Below are positions 47,732 through 56,738 of a stretch of 64,000 nt of DNA, in pieces. Numbering within the stretch: the stretch's first letter is position 1; each line of letters begins with the position of its first letter. The stretch spans positions 48,529 to 112,528 of the forward strand of contig NZ_CABVGX010000015.1 in assembly GCF_902497625.1 (NCBI RefSeq), read 5' to 3'. This DNA is from Pseudomonas fluorescens (lineage in GTDB: Bacteria > Pseudomonadota > Gammaproteobacteria > Pseudomonadales > Pseudomonadaceae). Under the pieces are notes generated by a model, which saw nothing but the letters and a program-made list of their open reading frames with translations, was not told the origin of the DNA and did not search any database. The translations under genes and the position numbers were made by a program.

Positions 47732-48322
47732 TTACGCGTTAAGGCCAAACACCTCCCTCAGGTGCTGCTCATAGCGCGCCACATCAGCCTCTATGTTCGG
47801 CCGTTTCATTACGTCCACGCAAAGGAACGTCGGCAAGCCAGTCATGCCCAGGAATTCATTGGCCTTGTGAAACGGAAAGTACACCGCGTCCACACCTTTG
47901 GCTTCAAAGAAATCGGTCGGGTCATCGAAGGCTTGCTGCGGCGCGTTCCAGGTTAACGACAGCATGTATTGCTTGCCGTGTAACAGGCCGCCGCTGCCGT
48001 ATTTTTGCGAGGCATCGGAACGGGTCCGGCCATCGCTGGCGTAGAGGCTGCCGTGGCCTTCGGTGAAGACTTCATCAAGGTACTTTTTCACGGTCCACGG
48101 TGCGCCCATCCACCAGCCCGGCATTTGATAGATGATCACGTCAGCCCAGAGGAACTTGGCGACTTCTTCGGCGAGGTCGTAGCCCTCGTCGATATACGTG
48201 GCTTTCACATCGACACCGCCGCGGTCGAGCACGCTCAGTGCGGCCTCGTGCAGAGTGGTGTTGTAGCGGCCGTCGGAATGCGCGAATTTTTTACCGCCAT
48301 TGAGCAACAGGACTTTTTTCAT
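47732..48322 (-). CDS. mdaB: NAD(P)H-dependent flavin quinone reductase
   Basis: A 196-residue flavodoxin-fold protein matching MdaB: NGGKKFAHSDGRYN near the N-terminus, MPGWWMGAPWTVKKYLDEVF, then TWNAPQQAF and KGVDAVYFPFHKANEF. MdaB reduces quinones by two electrons with NADPH and lowers oxidative stress. The ATG is at the end of a TTTTTTCAT context, with AAGCCTTCTC upstream; start is not in doubt given the family N-terminus. Both neighbours are on the minus strand. Confidence 0.92.
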   Translation of the reverse strand: MKKVLLLNGGKKFAHSDGRYNTTLHEAALSVLDRGGVDVKATYIDEGYDLAEEVAKFLWADVIIYQMPGWWMGAPWTVKKYLDEVFTEGHGSLYASDGRTRSDASQKYGSGGLLHGKQYMLSLTWNAPQQAFDDPTDFFEAKGVDAVYFPFHKANEFLGMTGLPTFLCVDVMKRPNIEADVARYEQHLREVFGLNA

Positions 48323-48487
48323 GAGAAGGCTCGCAAGGTCAGAAATTTGGATGGCGGCAGATTAACGGCCTGCCTCGCGCGGAATAAGCCCTGAGTCGAC
48401 AAAATTCATTTGACCTGCAAGCACGAATCGACCAGTGATTGTTGCCGTAAGCTCTCCTCGTTAAAGCCGAGCGCAGTCCGGCTCCCA

Positions 48488-49252
48488 CTATCCGTTCATC
48501 AATAAGTGACCGCCAAGAGCCCCGAGACCCATAAAAAACACACGCCTGAACAGCACGGCGCTGATCCGCTGGCGCAGCCATTGGCCGAGCAACATGCCGA
48601 GCACGGCCGGGACAAGCGCCAGCAGTGACGCGCTCAATTCGCCGCCACCTAGCGAGCCGTGCCACAGCAGCCCGGCAGCGAGCGCGAGGGTCGATACCGT
48701 GAATGACAAGCCAAGCGCCTGCACCAGTTCGTCCTTACTCAAACCGAGTGCCTGCAAATACGGGACAGCCGGGATCACGAAGACACCGGTGGCCGAGGTG
48801 ATGATGCCGGTGATGGCGCCGCAGATCGGCCCGAGCCAGATTTCTGTCTGACTGCCAACGCGCAAGGTCGGCAGACACAATCCGCTCAGCGCATAGAGCA
48901 GCAGTGCGCCGCCCAATCCGCGCACGACCCAGTGACTGTCGGCCATAGCGATCCACAGCGTGCCTGCGCCGGTGCCGATAGAGATTGCCAGCAGCATCGG
49001 CCACAGGCGTCGCACCAAAACTGACAGATGACCGCCGAATGCCAGCTGCCAGAGGTTGGTCACGGTCGCGGGAATGATCAATAAAGCAGCAGCCTGCGAC
49101 GGCGCCATAGCCAGGCCGAGCAGGCCCATGGCGACAGTCGGCAGGCCTAGGCCGATCACACCTTTGACCGTGCCGGCGAGCAGGAACGTTGCAACAACCA
49201 GCAGTGACAGGGTCAAACCGAGGTTGTGATAAAAACCGAAGAGGATATTCAT
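48488..49252 (-). CDS. TSUP (TauE/SafE) family membrane permease
   Basis: A 254-residue protein with about eight helices: LVVATFLLAGTVKGVIGLGLPTV is the family N-terminal repeat, and GAITGIITSATGVFVIPAVP the second. TSUP proteins export or import sulfite, sulfonates and organic anions; substrate unknown. The ATG 49252 is preceded by GGATAG. Divergent to a LysR gene 132 bases away, which probably regulates it. Confidence 0.9.
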   Translation of the reverse strand: MNILFGFYHNLGLTLSLLVVATFLLAGTVKGVIGLGLPTVAMGLLGLAMAPSQAAALLIIPATVTNLWQLAFGGHLSVLVRRLWPMLLAISIGTGAGTLWIAMADSHWVVRGLGGALLLYALSGLCLPTLRVGSQTEIWLGPICGAITGIITSATGVFVIPAVPYLQALGLSKDELVQALGLSFTVSTLALAAGLLWHGSLGGGELSASLLALVPAVLGMLLGQWLRQRISAVLFRRVFFMGLGALGGHLLMNG

Positions 49253-49384
49253 GGGCCTATCCTTAGCCCGGGATGGCTGCGTGAAAATCTGCCATATACT
49301 CAGGCTGCCTCTTGTTTGGATAGAGGCTGAACAAGCGGATGATGTTACTCCATGTAAACATTACACCTCTCGGAACTGTAAACG

Positions 49385-50311
49385 ATGCACTTCGACCTGA
49401 CCGACCTGCGCCTTTATCTGAACATTCTGGAAAGCGGCAACATCACTGCCGGCGCCGTTCGCAGTCATCTTTCATTGGCCGCTGCCAGTGCGCGAATCCG
49501 CGCGATGGAGGCCTCGTTCGGTGTCGCCCTTCTGCTGCGTGGCCGTCGTGGCGTCACACCAACTCCCGCCGGGAAGGCCCTGGCCCATCACGCCCGCGTT
49601 CTCCTGCAAGATGCCGAACACCTGCGGCAGGAGCTCGCTGAATACGCAGTCGGCGCAAAAGGCCAGGTGCGCGTGTTATGCAACACCACTGCAATCACCG
49701 AGTACCTTCCGGAAATTTTGGCGGACTTCCTGGTCACTCATCCCAACCTCGACATCGATCTGCAGGAAATGCCCAGCCAGCGCATCACTCACGCCTTGCG
49801 CCAAGGCACGGCCGACCTCGGTATCGTCTCTGATGCGGTGGACACTCACGCACTTGAAACCCTGCCCTTTCGGGACGATCCGCTGGCACTGATCATGCCC
49901 CCGGAACATGCCCTCGCAGGTGACCGCCCTCCCACGTTCAGCGAGACGCTCGCCCACGATTACGTTGGCCTCGCCGCTCATAGCGCCTTGGCCGTATACC
50001 TCGAGGAACAGGCGCTGCACGTTGGTTCGCGTCTGCGGATACGCATTCGCGCCGACGGTTTCGACGGCGTCATGCGGATGGTCGCTCGTGGGGCTGGACT
50101 GTCCATCGTGCCACTTGCGGCGCTTGAGCGCAGCGCCAGCGCCCTCAAGACCTACGAACTGCGCGAACCTTGGGCGCAACGCAAGCTTCTGCTCTGCGCC
50201 CGTGATTTCGCTGCGCTGCCGGGGTACGCCAAAGCACTGCTGCAAACGTTGAGGCAGTCGCCGCGCAAATGCGCGTTTCTGGACAGCTCGATGTCGAGCA
50301 CAGACAACTGA
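49385..50311 (+). CDS. LysR-family transcription regulator
   Basis: A 308-residue LysR protein with the N-terminal helix-turn-helix (LNILESGNITAGAVRSHLSL region, ~8-60) and the effector domain. The reading of residues 1-30 is unusual for LysR in that LYLNILE replaces the common LxxFxxVxExGS, but the rest fits. Divergent from the TSUP permease gene, with the shared 132-base promoter region. Its own target is inferred. Confidence 0.9.
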   Translation: MHFDLTDLRLYLNILESGNITAGAVRSHLSLAAASARIRAMEASFGVALLLRGRRGVTPTPAGKALAHHARVLLQDAEHLRQELAEYAVGAKGQVRVLCNTTAITEYLPEILADFLVTHPNLDIDLQEMPSQRITHALRQGTADLGIVSDAVDTHALETLPFRDDPLALIMPPEHALAGDRPPTFSETLAHDYVGLAAHSALAVYLEEQALHVGSRLRIRIRADGFDGVMRMVARGAGLSIVPLAALERSASALKTYELREPWAQRKLLLCARDFAALPGYAKALLQTLRQSPRKCAFLDSSMSSTDN

Positions 50312-50372
50312 AGGCTGTACCGGCGCTATAGGGTGCGAGCTCTGTTCTCAAGCCTGCTGCCCCGGAGTCCAC

Positions 50373-50717
50373 ATGACCGCACCGATTACCGTTCTTCGCG
50401 ACACTCACCCACTGCCCGTCCTCGACGCCTGCAAGTGGGAAAAACTCGAAGGCGATCCGCACACCGTCAACCTCAACGCTTATACCAGCGAAGACGGCAG
50501 CAAGATCATGGGTACCTGGATTTGCACGCCGGGCAAGTGGTATGTGGAATACGTAAAGTGGGAATATTGCCATTTTCAGGAAGGCTACTGCGTGATCACG
50601 CCGGAAGGCATGGCGCCGATTCACCTGCGCGCGGGTGACATCTTCGTGGTCGAGCCGGGCATGAAAGGCACGTGGGAAGTGGTGGAAACGGTGCGTAAGT
50701 ATTTCGTGTTTGCCTGA
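50373..50717 (+). CDS. Small cupin-domain protein
   Basis: A 114-residue protein of the Cupin_3/EutQ-like class. GGAG precedes the ATG. The beta strands carry EGYCVITPEGMAPIHLRAGD and IFVVEPGMKGTWEV, where His and Glu residues could bind metal. Function unknown. It lies 60 bases after the LysR gene and could be co-transcribed. Confidence 0.85.
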   Translation: MTAPITVLRDTHPLPVLDACKWEKLEGDPHTVNLNAYTSEDGSKIMGTWICTPGKWYVEYVKWEYCHFQEGYCVITPEGMAPIHLRAGDIFVVEPGMKGTWEVVETVRKYFVFA

Positions 50718-50735
50718 GGCAAAAAAAACGGGCCC

Positions 50736-51106
50736 TGTGGCGAGGGGGTTTACCCCCGTTAGGCGGCGAAGCGGCCGTTAAACCTGCTTGCGGGGGGGGT
50801 GAGTGAGGAAAATGGGGGGAGTGCTGCGCACTCCAACGGGGGCAAGCCCCCTCGCCACAGGCAAGCCCCCTTGGCACAGGCAAGCCCCCTTGCCACAGGC
50901 AAGCCCCCTCGCCACAGGCAAGCCCTCTCGCCACAGGCAAGCCCTCTCGCCACAGTCAAGCCCCCTTGGCACAGGCAAGCCCCCCCTCGCCACAGGCAAG
51001 CCCCCTTGCCACAGGCAAGCCCTCTCGCCACAGGCAAGCCCCCTTGCCACAGGCAGCTCCATCACCAGGGCAAGTCTCTTCGCCATAGGCAGGCCCCTTC
51101 GTCGCA
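50736..51106. repeat. REP-derived tandem array of 19-bp units
   Basis: GGCAAGCCCCCTCGCCACA and close variants (variants differ at C/T and by TTGGC or TTGCC) recur about 14 times in a row from 50841 to about 51106. The inverse of the unit, TGTGGCGAGGGGGTTTACCC, is at 50736. The array fills the 400-base gap between the cupin and mmsB genes, with no coding content; long ORFs crossing it are artefacts of the repeat. Confidence 0.9.
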
Positions 51107-51122
51107 ATCCCGGTTGAACGCC

Positions 51123-52010
51123 TTACTGGGGCTTGCGATAACCGTTGATGATCGCCGAGAAGTCCTGCCCCCCCTCTCCGCGCTGACTCATCGCCTGATA
51201 CAGCTGCTGCGCCACCGCGCCAAGCACCACCGGTTGATGCGCCTGACGCGCCGCCTCGGTCGCCAGGCCGAGATCCTTGAGCATCAGATCGGCACCGAAA
51301 CCGCCGGTGTATCCGCGCGAGGCCGGCGCCGTTTCGACAATGCCCGGCCACGGGTTGTACATCTCCGAACTCCAGCAACGTCCGGTAGAGCTGTTGATGA
51401 TGCCCGCCAGCACCTTGGTGTCGATCCCGAGCGCATCGCCCAGCGCCATCGCCTCACTGACGCCGACCATGGATATGCCCAAAAGCAGGTTGTTGCAGAT
51501 CTTGGCGATTTGCCCGGTGCCGACTTCGCCACAGTGAACAATGTTGCGGCCCATCTGCGCCAGCACGGGTTGCAGGGTGGCGAACAGTTCTGGCGTCGCG
51601 CCGACCATGAAGGTCAACGTCCCGGCCGCCGCACCACCGGTGCCACCGGACACCGGCGCATCGGCCACCGTCACGCCCTGTTTGGCAGCGGCAGCAGCGA
51701 CGTCGCGTGCCGTCTGCGGATCGATGGTGCTGCAATCCACCGCCGGCACGCCCGGCGCAATCCCCGCCAGCACGCCGTCTTCACCCAGCCAGACGCTGCG
51801 CACATGCACGGCAGCGGGGAGCATGGTGATCACCAGTTCCGCGCCTTGTGCCGCTTCACGGGCCGACGGGCTGATGCTGCCACCCAGTTGTTCCAGTTCA
51901 GCCAGCACGGTCTTGTTCAGATCGACCAGACTCAGCGAATGGCCGGCCTTGATCAGGTTGCGCGCCATCGGCGCGCCCATGTTGCCCAAGCCGATAAAAG
52001 CGATCTTCAT
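51123..52010 (-). CDS. mmsB: 3-hydroxyisobutyrate dehydrogenase-type protein
   Basis: A 295-residue beta-hydroxyacid dehydrogenase. N-terminal FIGLGNMGAPMARNLIKAGH binds NAD; DAPVSGGTGGAAAGTL is the substrate-binding loop; GQIAKICNNLLL holds the catalytic Lys (near residue 171). It oxidises 3-hydroxyisobutyrate to methylmalonate semialdehyde in valine degradation. It follows mmsA by 10 bases in the same direction, consistent with the mmsAB operon of pseudomonads. Start ATG 52010 with GGAGCCGGAC upstream. Confidence 0.92.
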   Translation of the reverse strand: MKIAFIGLGNMGAPMARNLIKAGHSLSLVDLNKTVLAELEQLGGSISPSAREAAQGAELVITMLPAAVHVRSVWLGEDGVLAGIAPGVPAVDCSTIDPQTARDVAAAAAKQGVTVADAPVSGGTGGAAAGTLTFMVGATPELFATLQPVLAQMGRNIVHCGEVGTGQIAKICNNLLLGISMVGVSEAMALGDALGIDTKVLAGIINSSTGRCWSSEMYNPWPGIVETAPASRGYTGGFGADLMLKDLGLATEAARQAHQPVVLGAVAQQLYQAMSQRGEGGQDFSAIINGYRKPQ

Positions 52011-52020
52011 GTCCGGCTCC

Positions 52021-53547
52021 TTAACGCAAGTTGATGGTGGTGTTCACACCGTCATTGACGCTGTCGTCATCGAACCAGCGACTGGTGACTGTCTTGGTCT
52101 GCGTGTAGAACTGCACCACTTGCTTGCCATACGGGCCGAGATCGCCAAGCTTGGAGCCGCGCGAACCGGTGAAGCTGAAGAACGGCACCGGCACCGGGAT
52201 CGGGATGTTGATGCCCACCTGACCGACATCGATTTCAGTCTGAAACTTACGAGCCGCCGCACCGCTCTGGGTGAACAGGCCAGTGCCATTGCCAAAAGGA
52301 TTGGCGTTGACCAGTGCGATCGCCTCGTCGAGCGTGTTGACTTCCAGTACGACCAATACCGGGCCGAAAATTTCCTGAGTGTAGATCTGCATGTCGGTGG
52401 TCACGCCGGAGAACAGCGTCGGACCGACAAAATTGCCCTGTTCGTAGCCTGCAACCGAGATGTTGCGACCATCGAGTTCCAGCTTCGCGCCTTCCTTGAT
52501 GCCGCTTTCGATCAGGTCGAGAATCCGTGCCTTGGCGCGTTTGGAAATCACCGGCCCGACGTCGGTGCCCGGCTCGCTGCCAGCGTTCACCTTGAGTTTC
52601 TGCGCCAGCGCCTTCAGGTCCGGCAGCCACTGCTTGGCCGCGCCTACCAACACCACCACCGAGGTCGCCATGCAGCGTTGCCCGGCGGCACCGAAACCGG
52701 CGCCGACCAGCGCATTCAACGCTTGTTCGCGATTGGCATCGGGCAGCACCACCGCATGGTTTTTTGCGCCCATCATCGACTGCACGCGCTTGCCATGTTT
52801 GCCGGCCAAGTCGTACACATGCGTGCCGACGGCGGTCGAGCCCACGAACGAAACAGCCTTGATGTCCTTATGCGTGCAGAGCGCATCCACCACGTCCTTG
52901 CCGCCATGAACGACGTTAAGCACGCCAGCAGGAACGCCGGCCTCAAGCGCCAGTTCGACCAGCAACATGGTCGACAGCGGGTCCTGCTCGGACGGCTTGA
53001 GTACAAAGGTGTTGCCGCAGGCGATGGCCATCGGAAACATCCACAGCGGAATCATTGCCGGGAAGTTGAATGGAGTGATACCGGCACAGACGCCGATGGG
53101 CTGGCGCAAGGTGTAGGTGTCGACGCCGCCCGCCACATTCTCGGCGAATTCGCCCATCTGCAGGGTGCCGATCGAGCACGCATGCTCGACCACTTCCAGA
53201 CCACGGAAAATATCGCCTTCAGCATCGGCAATGGTTTTGCCTTGCTCATTGCTGAGCACCACGGCAATGCGTTTGGAATGTTCGCGGATCAACGCCTGCA
53301 GCTTGAGCATGATGCGCATCCGCGCGCCGATCGGTGTCAGCTTCCAGGTCTGGAAGGCTTGATGCGCGGCGCTGATGGCGGCATCCACTTCCTGCGCAGT
53401 GGCGAAAGGCACCTTCGCCAGCACTTGCTGGGTCGCCGGGTTGACGATGTCATGCCACTCGGTGGTTTGCGACTCGACCCATTCACCGTTGATCAACAGC
53501 TTTACCTGCTGAACGGTGGTTTCGTTTGGCGTGAGCGATACGTTCAT
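52021..53547 (-). CDS. mmsA: Methylmalonate-semialdehyde dehydrogenase (CoA-acylating)
   Basis: A 508-residue ALDH-family enzyme. ATG 53547 has AGGAGA upstream; longer frames would run through the promoter. SFVGSTAVG is the cofactor region, [12 protein letters not shown] has the catalytic Cys (near residue 285), and [16 protein letters not shown] lies near the end. It turns methylmalonate semialdehyde into propionyl-CoA in valine and thymine degradation. Divergently transcribed from the LysR gene at 53710, 162 bases away. Confidence 0.93.
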   Translation of the reverse strand: MNVSLTPNETTVQQVKLLINGEWVESQTTEWHDIVNPATQQVLAKVPFATAQEVDAAISAAHQAFQTWKLTPIGARMRIMLKLQALIREHSKRIAVVLSNEQGKTIADAEGDIFRGLEVVEHACSIGTLQMGEFAENVAGGVDTYTLRQPIGVCAGITPFNFPAMIPLWMFPMAIACGNTFVLKPSEQDPLSTMLLVELALEAGVPAGVLNVVHGGKDVVDALCTHKDIKAVSFVGSTAVGTHVYDLAGKHGKRVQSMMGAKNHAVVLPDANREQALNALVGAGFGAAGQRCMATSVVVLVGAAKQWLPDLKALAQKLKVNAGSEPGTDVGPVISKRAKARILDLIESGIKEGAKLELDGRNISVAGYEQGNFVGPTLFSGVTTDMQIYTQEIFGPVLVVLEVNTLDEAIALVNANPFGNGTGLFTQSGAAARKFQTEIDVGQVGINIPIPVPVPFFSFTGSRGSKLGDLGPYGKQVVQFYTQTKTVTSRWFDDDSVNDGVNTTINLR

Positions 53548-53709
53548 GTCTGGTCTCCTGGACGTTGTTTTTATCGAGAGAACTGTAGGGTGGCGTAGGC
53601 GAGAAAATCGCCCTGCGATAAGGCATGCGTCGCGAGTTGGTTGTCGGACTGTTTTTGGAGTATAGATGTGCAAACTTCTAATAAGAACGCACATTAAAGC
53701 CGGTCCAAC

Positions 53710-54657
53710 ATGCAAAAAAACATCACGTCCCTGGGCGCCCTTAACTGGGATGACCTCAAGTTTTTTCTCGAAGTCGCCCGCACCCGCAAGGCCAGCACTG
53801 CGGCCAAACGACTCGCGGTGGATTACACCACCGTGTCACGGCGCATCAGTTCGCTGGAAAGTGCTCTGGGTACGCTGCTGTTCGAAAAATCCCGGACCAG
53901 CGGTTTTGTCCTGACTGCCGAGGGCCAGCGATTGCTGGGCTATGCCGAATCGATCGAAAGCACGCTGCACATGGCTTGCGAGCAGGTATCAGGTTCCGGC
54001 GTCGCGTTGTCCGGGCATGTGCGGATGGGCTGCACGGAAGGTTTCGGCAGTTTTTTCATCACTCCGCAACTCAGCCATTTCGTCGACACCTACCCGGCCA
54101 TTTCGGTGGACATCCTGCCGCTGCCGCACTTCATCAGCCTGTCCAAACGCGAGGCAGACATCGTCATTGCCCTGGAGCGTCCGGAACATGGCCCGTACGT
54201 CTGCTGCAAACTGTGTGACTACCGATTGCAGCTGTATGCGACCCAGGACTATCTCGACAAACATCCACCCATTCGCCGCCCGGCAGATCTGGCCAAACAT
54301 TCCTTCATCAGTTACGTCGATGATCTGGCCTTCAGCTCGGAGCTGCTGTATCTGGCAAACGTGCTGCCCGGCGCCAGCGCCAACCTGCGCAGCACCAGTG
54401 TGATCGCGCAATTCGTGGCGGCGCAGCAGGGGCGGTCGCTGGCGATTCTGCCGTGCTTTTTGGCGGCTCAGGATCCAAGGTTGCTGCCGGTGTTGCCGGA
54501 AGAGGTGAATATCACGCGGCAGTTCTGGATGTACTGCCGCGAGGACCTGAGGAAGCTCAAGCGGATTACCCTGTTGTGGGATTACATCCGTAGGGTGACT
54601 GAGCAGAATCAAGGTTTGTTGATGGGACAGGATCGCCAGATGCTGTTTGCCGATTAG
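53710..54657 (+). CDS. LysR-family regulator next to mmsA
   Basis: A 315-residue LysR protein. The helix-turn-helix is [20 protein letters not shown] then [13 protein letters not shown] (about 12-70); the effector domain has [20 protein letters not shown]. It is divergent from mmsA and likely controls mmsAB; the classical P. aeruginosa MmsR is AraC-type, so this would be a different regulator. Its stop codon overlaps that of the convergent recD by 4 bases. The ribosome-binding site is weak. Confidence 0.9.
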   Translation: MQKNITSLGALNWDDLKFFLEVARTRKASTAAKRLAVDYTTVSRRISSLESALGTLLFEKSRTSGFVLTAEGQRLLGYAESIESTLHMACEQVSGSGVALSGHVRMGCTEGFGSFFITPQLSHFVDTYPAISVDILPLPHFISLSKREADIVIALERPEHGPYVCCKLCDYRLQLYATQDYLDKHPPIRRPADLAKHSFISYVDDLAFSSELLYLANVLPGASANLRSTSVIAQFVAAQQGRSLAILPCFLAAQDPRLLPVLPEEVNITRQFWMYCREDLRKLKRITLLWDYIRRVTEQNQGLLMGQDRQMLFAD

Positions 54658-56738
54658 TATTCCAGCATCAAACCGCTCAAGCGCTTGACCTTGCGCCGCA
54701 CTGCCTCTTCGAATACGCCGGTGCGTGGCTCGATCAAGGTGAACCCGTGCTTGGCCCGGGTAATGCCGGTGTAGATCAGCTCCTTGGTGAGCACAGGATT
54801 CAGGGCATCGGGCAAAATCAGCGCGGTGTGAGCGAACTCCGAGCCCTGGGATTTGTGCACCGTCATTGCGTAGACGGTTTCAACATCATTGAGCCGGCTC
54901 GGCAATACAAAGCGCACGCCGCCCTGGCCGTCGTTACGCGGAAATGCAACGCGCAATACCTGCCGCCCGGCTTCCGGGCCCTCGCGCTCGGGCAGTTTCA
55001 GGGCGATGCCGATGTCGCCGTTCATCAGGCCCAAACCATAATCGTTGCGGGTCATCAGCACCGGCCGACCTTCGTACCATTGCTGATTACTGTCGATCAA
55101 TCGGGCCTTGAGCAGCGCCTCGGTCACGCGTTGATTCAGGCCTTCGACGCCCCACGGTCCCTTGCGCACAGCGCAGAGCAACTGGAAGGCATCGAATGCC
55201 TGCAACACTTGCTGCGCCCAAACGGTCCAGCGCGGGTCTTCCAGTGGACTGTCGAGCGCTGGCCGCTGGCTGCGCAGCAGGCTCAGGTAATGGCGATAAC
55301 CTTGCGGCCCCTCACCATGGCCTTCGAGCAGCAAACGCTCCAGCATTCGGTCGTGCTCACCTTTCAGGTGCAGGGAAAACACATCGGCGTGATTCCCTGC
55401 CTGCAGCAACTGGCGCGCTTGCTCCGCCTGCTGGTTGTTCACCCGTCGAGCCAGTTGACCGATTCCGCTGCCCTCTCCGAAGCGGCGTGAATGGCGCAGC
55501 ATGACGACCTGCTGAGCCAGTGGATGCGCGCCATCGAGATCCTCCTGCAAATCGCTGCCCGTAAGGTTTTCACCACTGACTGTCTCCAGCCACTCGCGGG
55601 TTTGCGGGGTGTACCAACCGGCTTCGGCATCACGGCACAGATCACCCAGCACGGCACCGGCCTCGACCGATGCCAACTGATCCTTGTCACCGAGCAGCAC
55701 CAGTCGAGCATGGGCGGGCATGGCGTCGAGCAGGTTGGCCATCATCTCCAGGTCAATCATCGAGGCTTCGTCCACCACCAGAACGTCCAGCGGCAGGCGG
55801 TTGCCAGCGTGATGGCGAAAATGTCGGGTACCGGGGCGACTGCCGAGCAGACGGTGCACAGTGGTGACATCGGAAGGGATTTTGCTGCGCACGGCTTCAT
55901 CGACGTCCAGCGTGCGCACTTGCTGACTGATGGACTCGGTCAGCCGCGCCGCAGCTTTGCCGGTGGGCGCGGCGAGACGGATGCGCAGCGGTTTGCCGGC
56001 TTCGACTGCGGGCGCTTGCAGCAACGCCAGCAAGCGCACGACCGTGGTGGTTTTGCCGGTGCCCGGGCCGCCAGTGACAATGCTGAATGCACTGCGAGTC
56101 GCCAAGGCACAGGCGAGTTTTTGCCAATCGATCACCTCGCCATGCCGTGCAGCTCCGAACAGAGCGGTGAGGCGTTCCGGGAGATCAGCCGGCATGCTTT
56201 CGTGCTCAGCCAGGCGCAAGCGCAACGCCAGGTCTATCCGCCGCTCATAGGTCCAATAGCGGCGCAGGTACAAGCGTGTTCCGGAAAGCACCAAGGGGCG
56301 CTGCTGCGCGGTTTCGCCGGCATCGCCCGCCGATGCAACCAGGCTGCTTGACGCCAGCACTTTGCACCAGTGGGTGCCGTCGAGTGCCTCCAGCAATTGC
56401 GAAGGCAGCAGCATCGCGCTCCCCTGCACGTCACCCTCCGGCGGCAAAGACAGAGCGAAGTCAGGCTCCTTGAGCGTTTCGAGCACGTCCAGGCACACGT
56501 GACCATGGCCCAACTGGTGGCTGGTCAACGCCGCGGCGAGCAACACCAATGGATCGTCATCCGGCGCCAGCTCGTGCAGAAAAGCCACGAAGGCTTTGTC
56601 CAGCGCCCGCAGCCAGCCACGCTCGACCCAGCGCGTGAGCAACTTGAGCAGATCATCGGCGCGGCTCAGCGGCGCCAGGCTCGCCAGGCTTTCGGCAGCC
56701 AATGGCACCGGCAACAAATCGGCGAATGTGCGAGTCAC
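54654..56738 (-). CDS. recD: Exonuclease V alpha subunit RecD
   Basis: A 694-residue SF1B helicase. GTG 56738 is preferred because it overlaps the recB stop (GTGA) and AGGGAG lies upstream. Walker A GGPGTGKTTTVVRLL, Walker B VVDEASMIDLEMM and motif VI-like VHKSQGSEFAHT are present. It is the fast 5'-3' motor of RecBCD, the double-strand-break repair and recombination enzyme. Last gene of a coupled recC-recB-recD operon; convergent with a LysR gene. Confidence 0.94.
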   Translation of the reverse strand: MTRTFADLLPVPLAAESLASLAPLSRADDLLKLLTRWVERGWLRALDKAFVAFLHELAPDDDPLVLLAAALTSHQLGHGHVCLDVLETLKEPDFALSLPPEGDVQGSAMLLPSQLLEALDGTHWCKVLASSSLVASAGDAGETAQQRPLVLSGTRLYLRRYWTYERRIDLALRLRLAEHESMPADLPERLTALFGAARHGEVIDWQKLACALATRSAFSIVTGGPGTGKTTTVVRLLALLQAPAVEAGKPLRIRLAAPTGKAAARLTESISQQVRTLDVDEAVRSKIPSDVTTVHRLLGSRPGTRHFRHHAGNRLPLDVLVVDEASMIDLEMMANLLDAMPAHARLVLLGDKDQLASVEAGAVLGDLCRDAEAGWYTPQTREWLETVSGENLTGSDLQEDLDGAHPLAQQVVMLRHSRRFGEGSGIGQLARRVNNQQAEQARQLLQAGNHADVFSLHLKGEHDRMLERLLLEGHGEGPQGYRHYLSLLRSQRPALDSPLEDPRWTVWAQQVLQAFDAFQLLCAVRKGPWGVEGLNQRVTEALLKARLIDSNQQWYEGRPVLMTRNDYGLGLMNGDIGIALKLPEREGPEAGRQVLRVAFPRNDGQGGVRFVLPSRLNDVETVYAMTVHKSQGSEFAHTALILPDALNPVLTKELIYTGITRAKHGFTLIEPRTGVFEEAVRRKVKRLSGLMLEY

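Noticed and set aside
50841..51106. Possible CRISPR array
   Set aside because: The units are head to tail with no spacers, and the unit is a piece of a REP sequence.
50799..52034. Plus-strand frame across the 19-bp array and opposite mmsB
   Set aside because: Half of it is the tandem repeat translated, the other half is antisense to mmsB.
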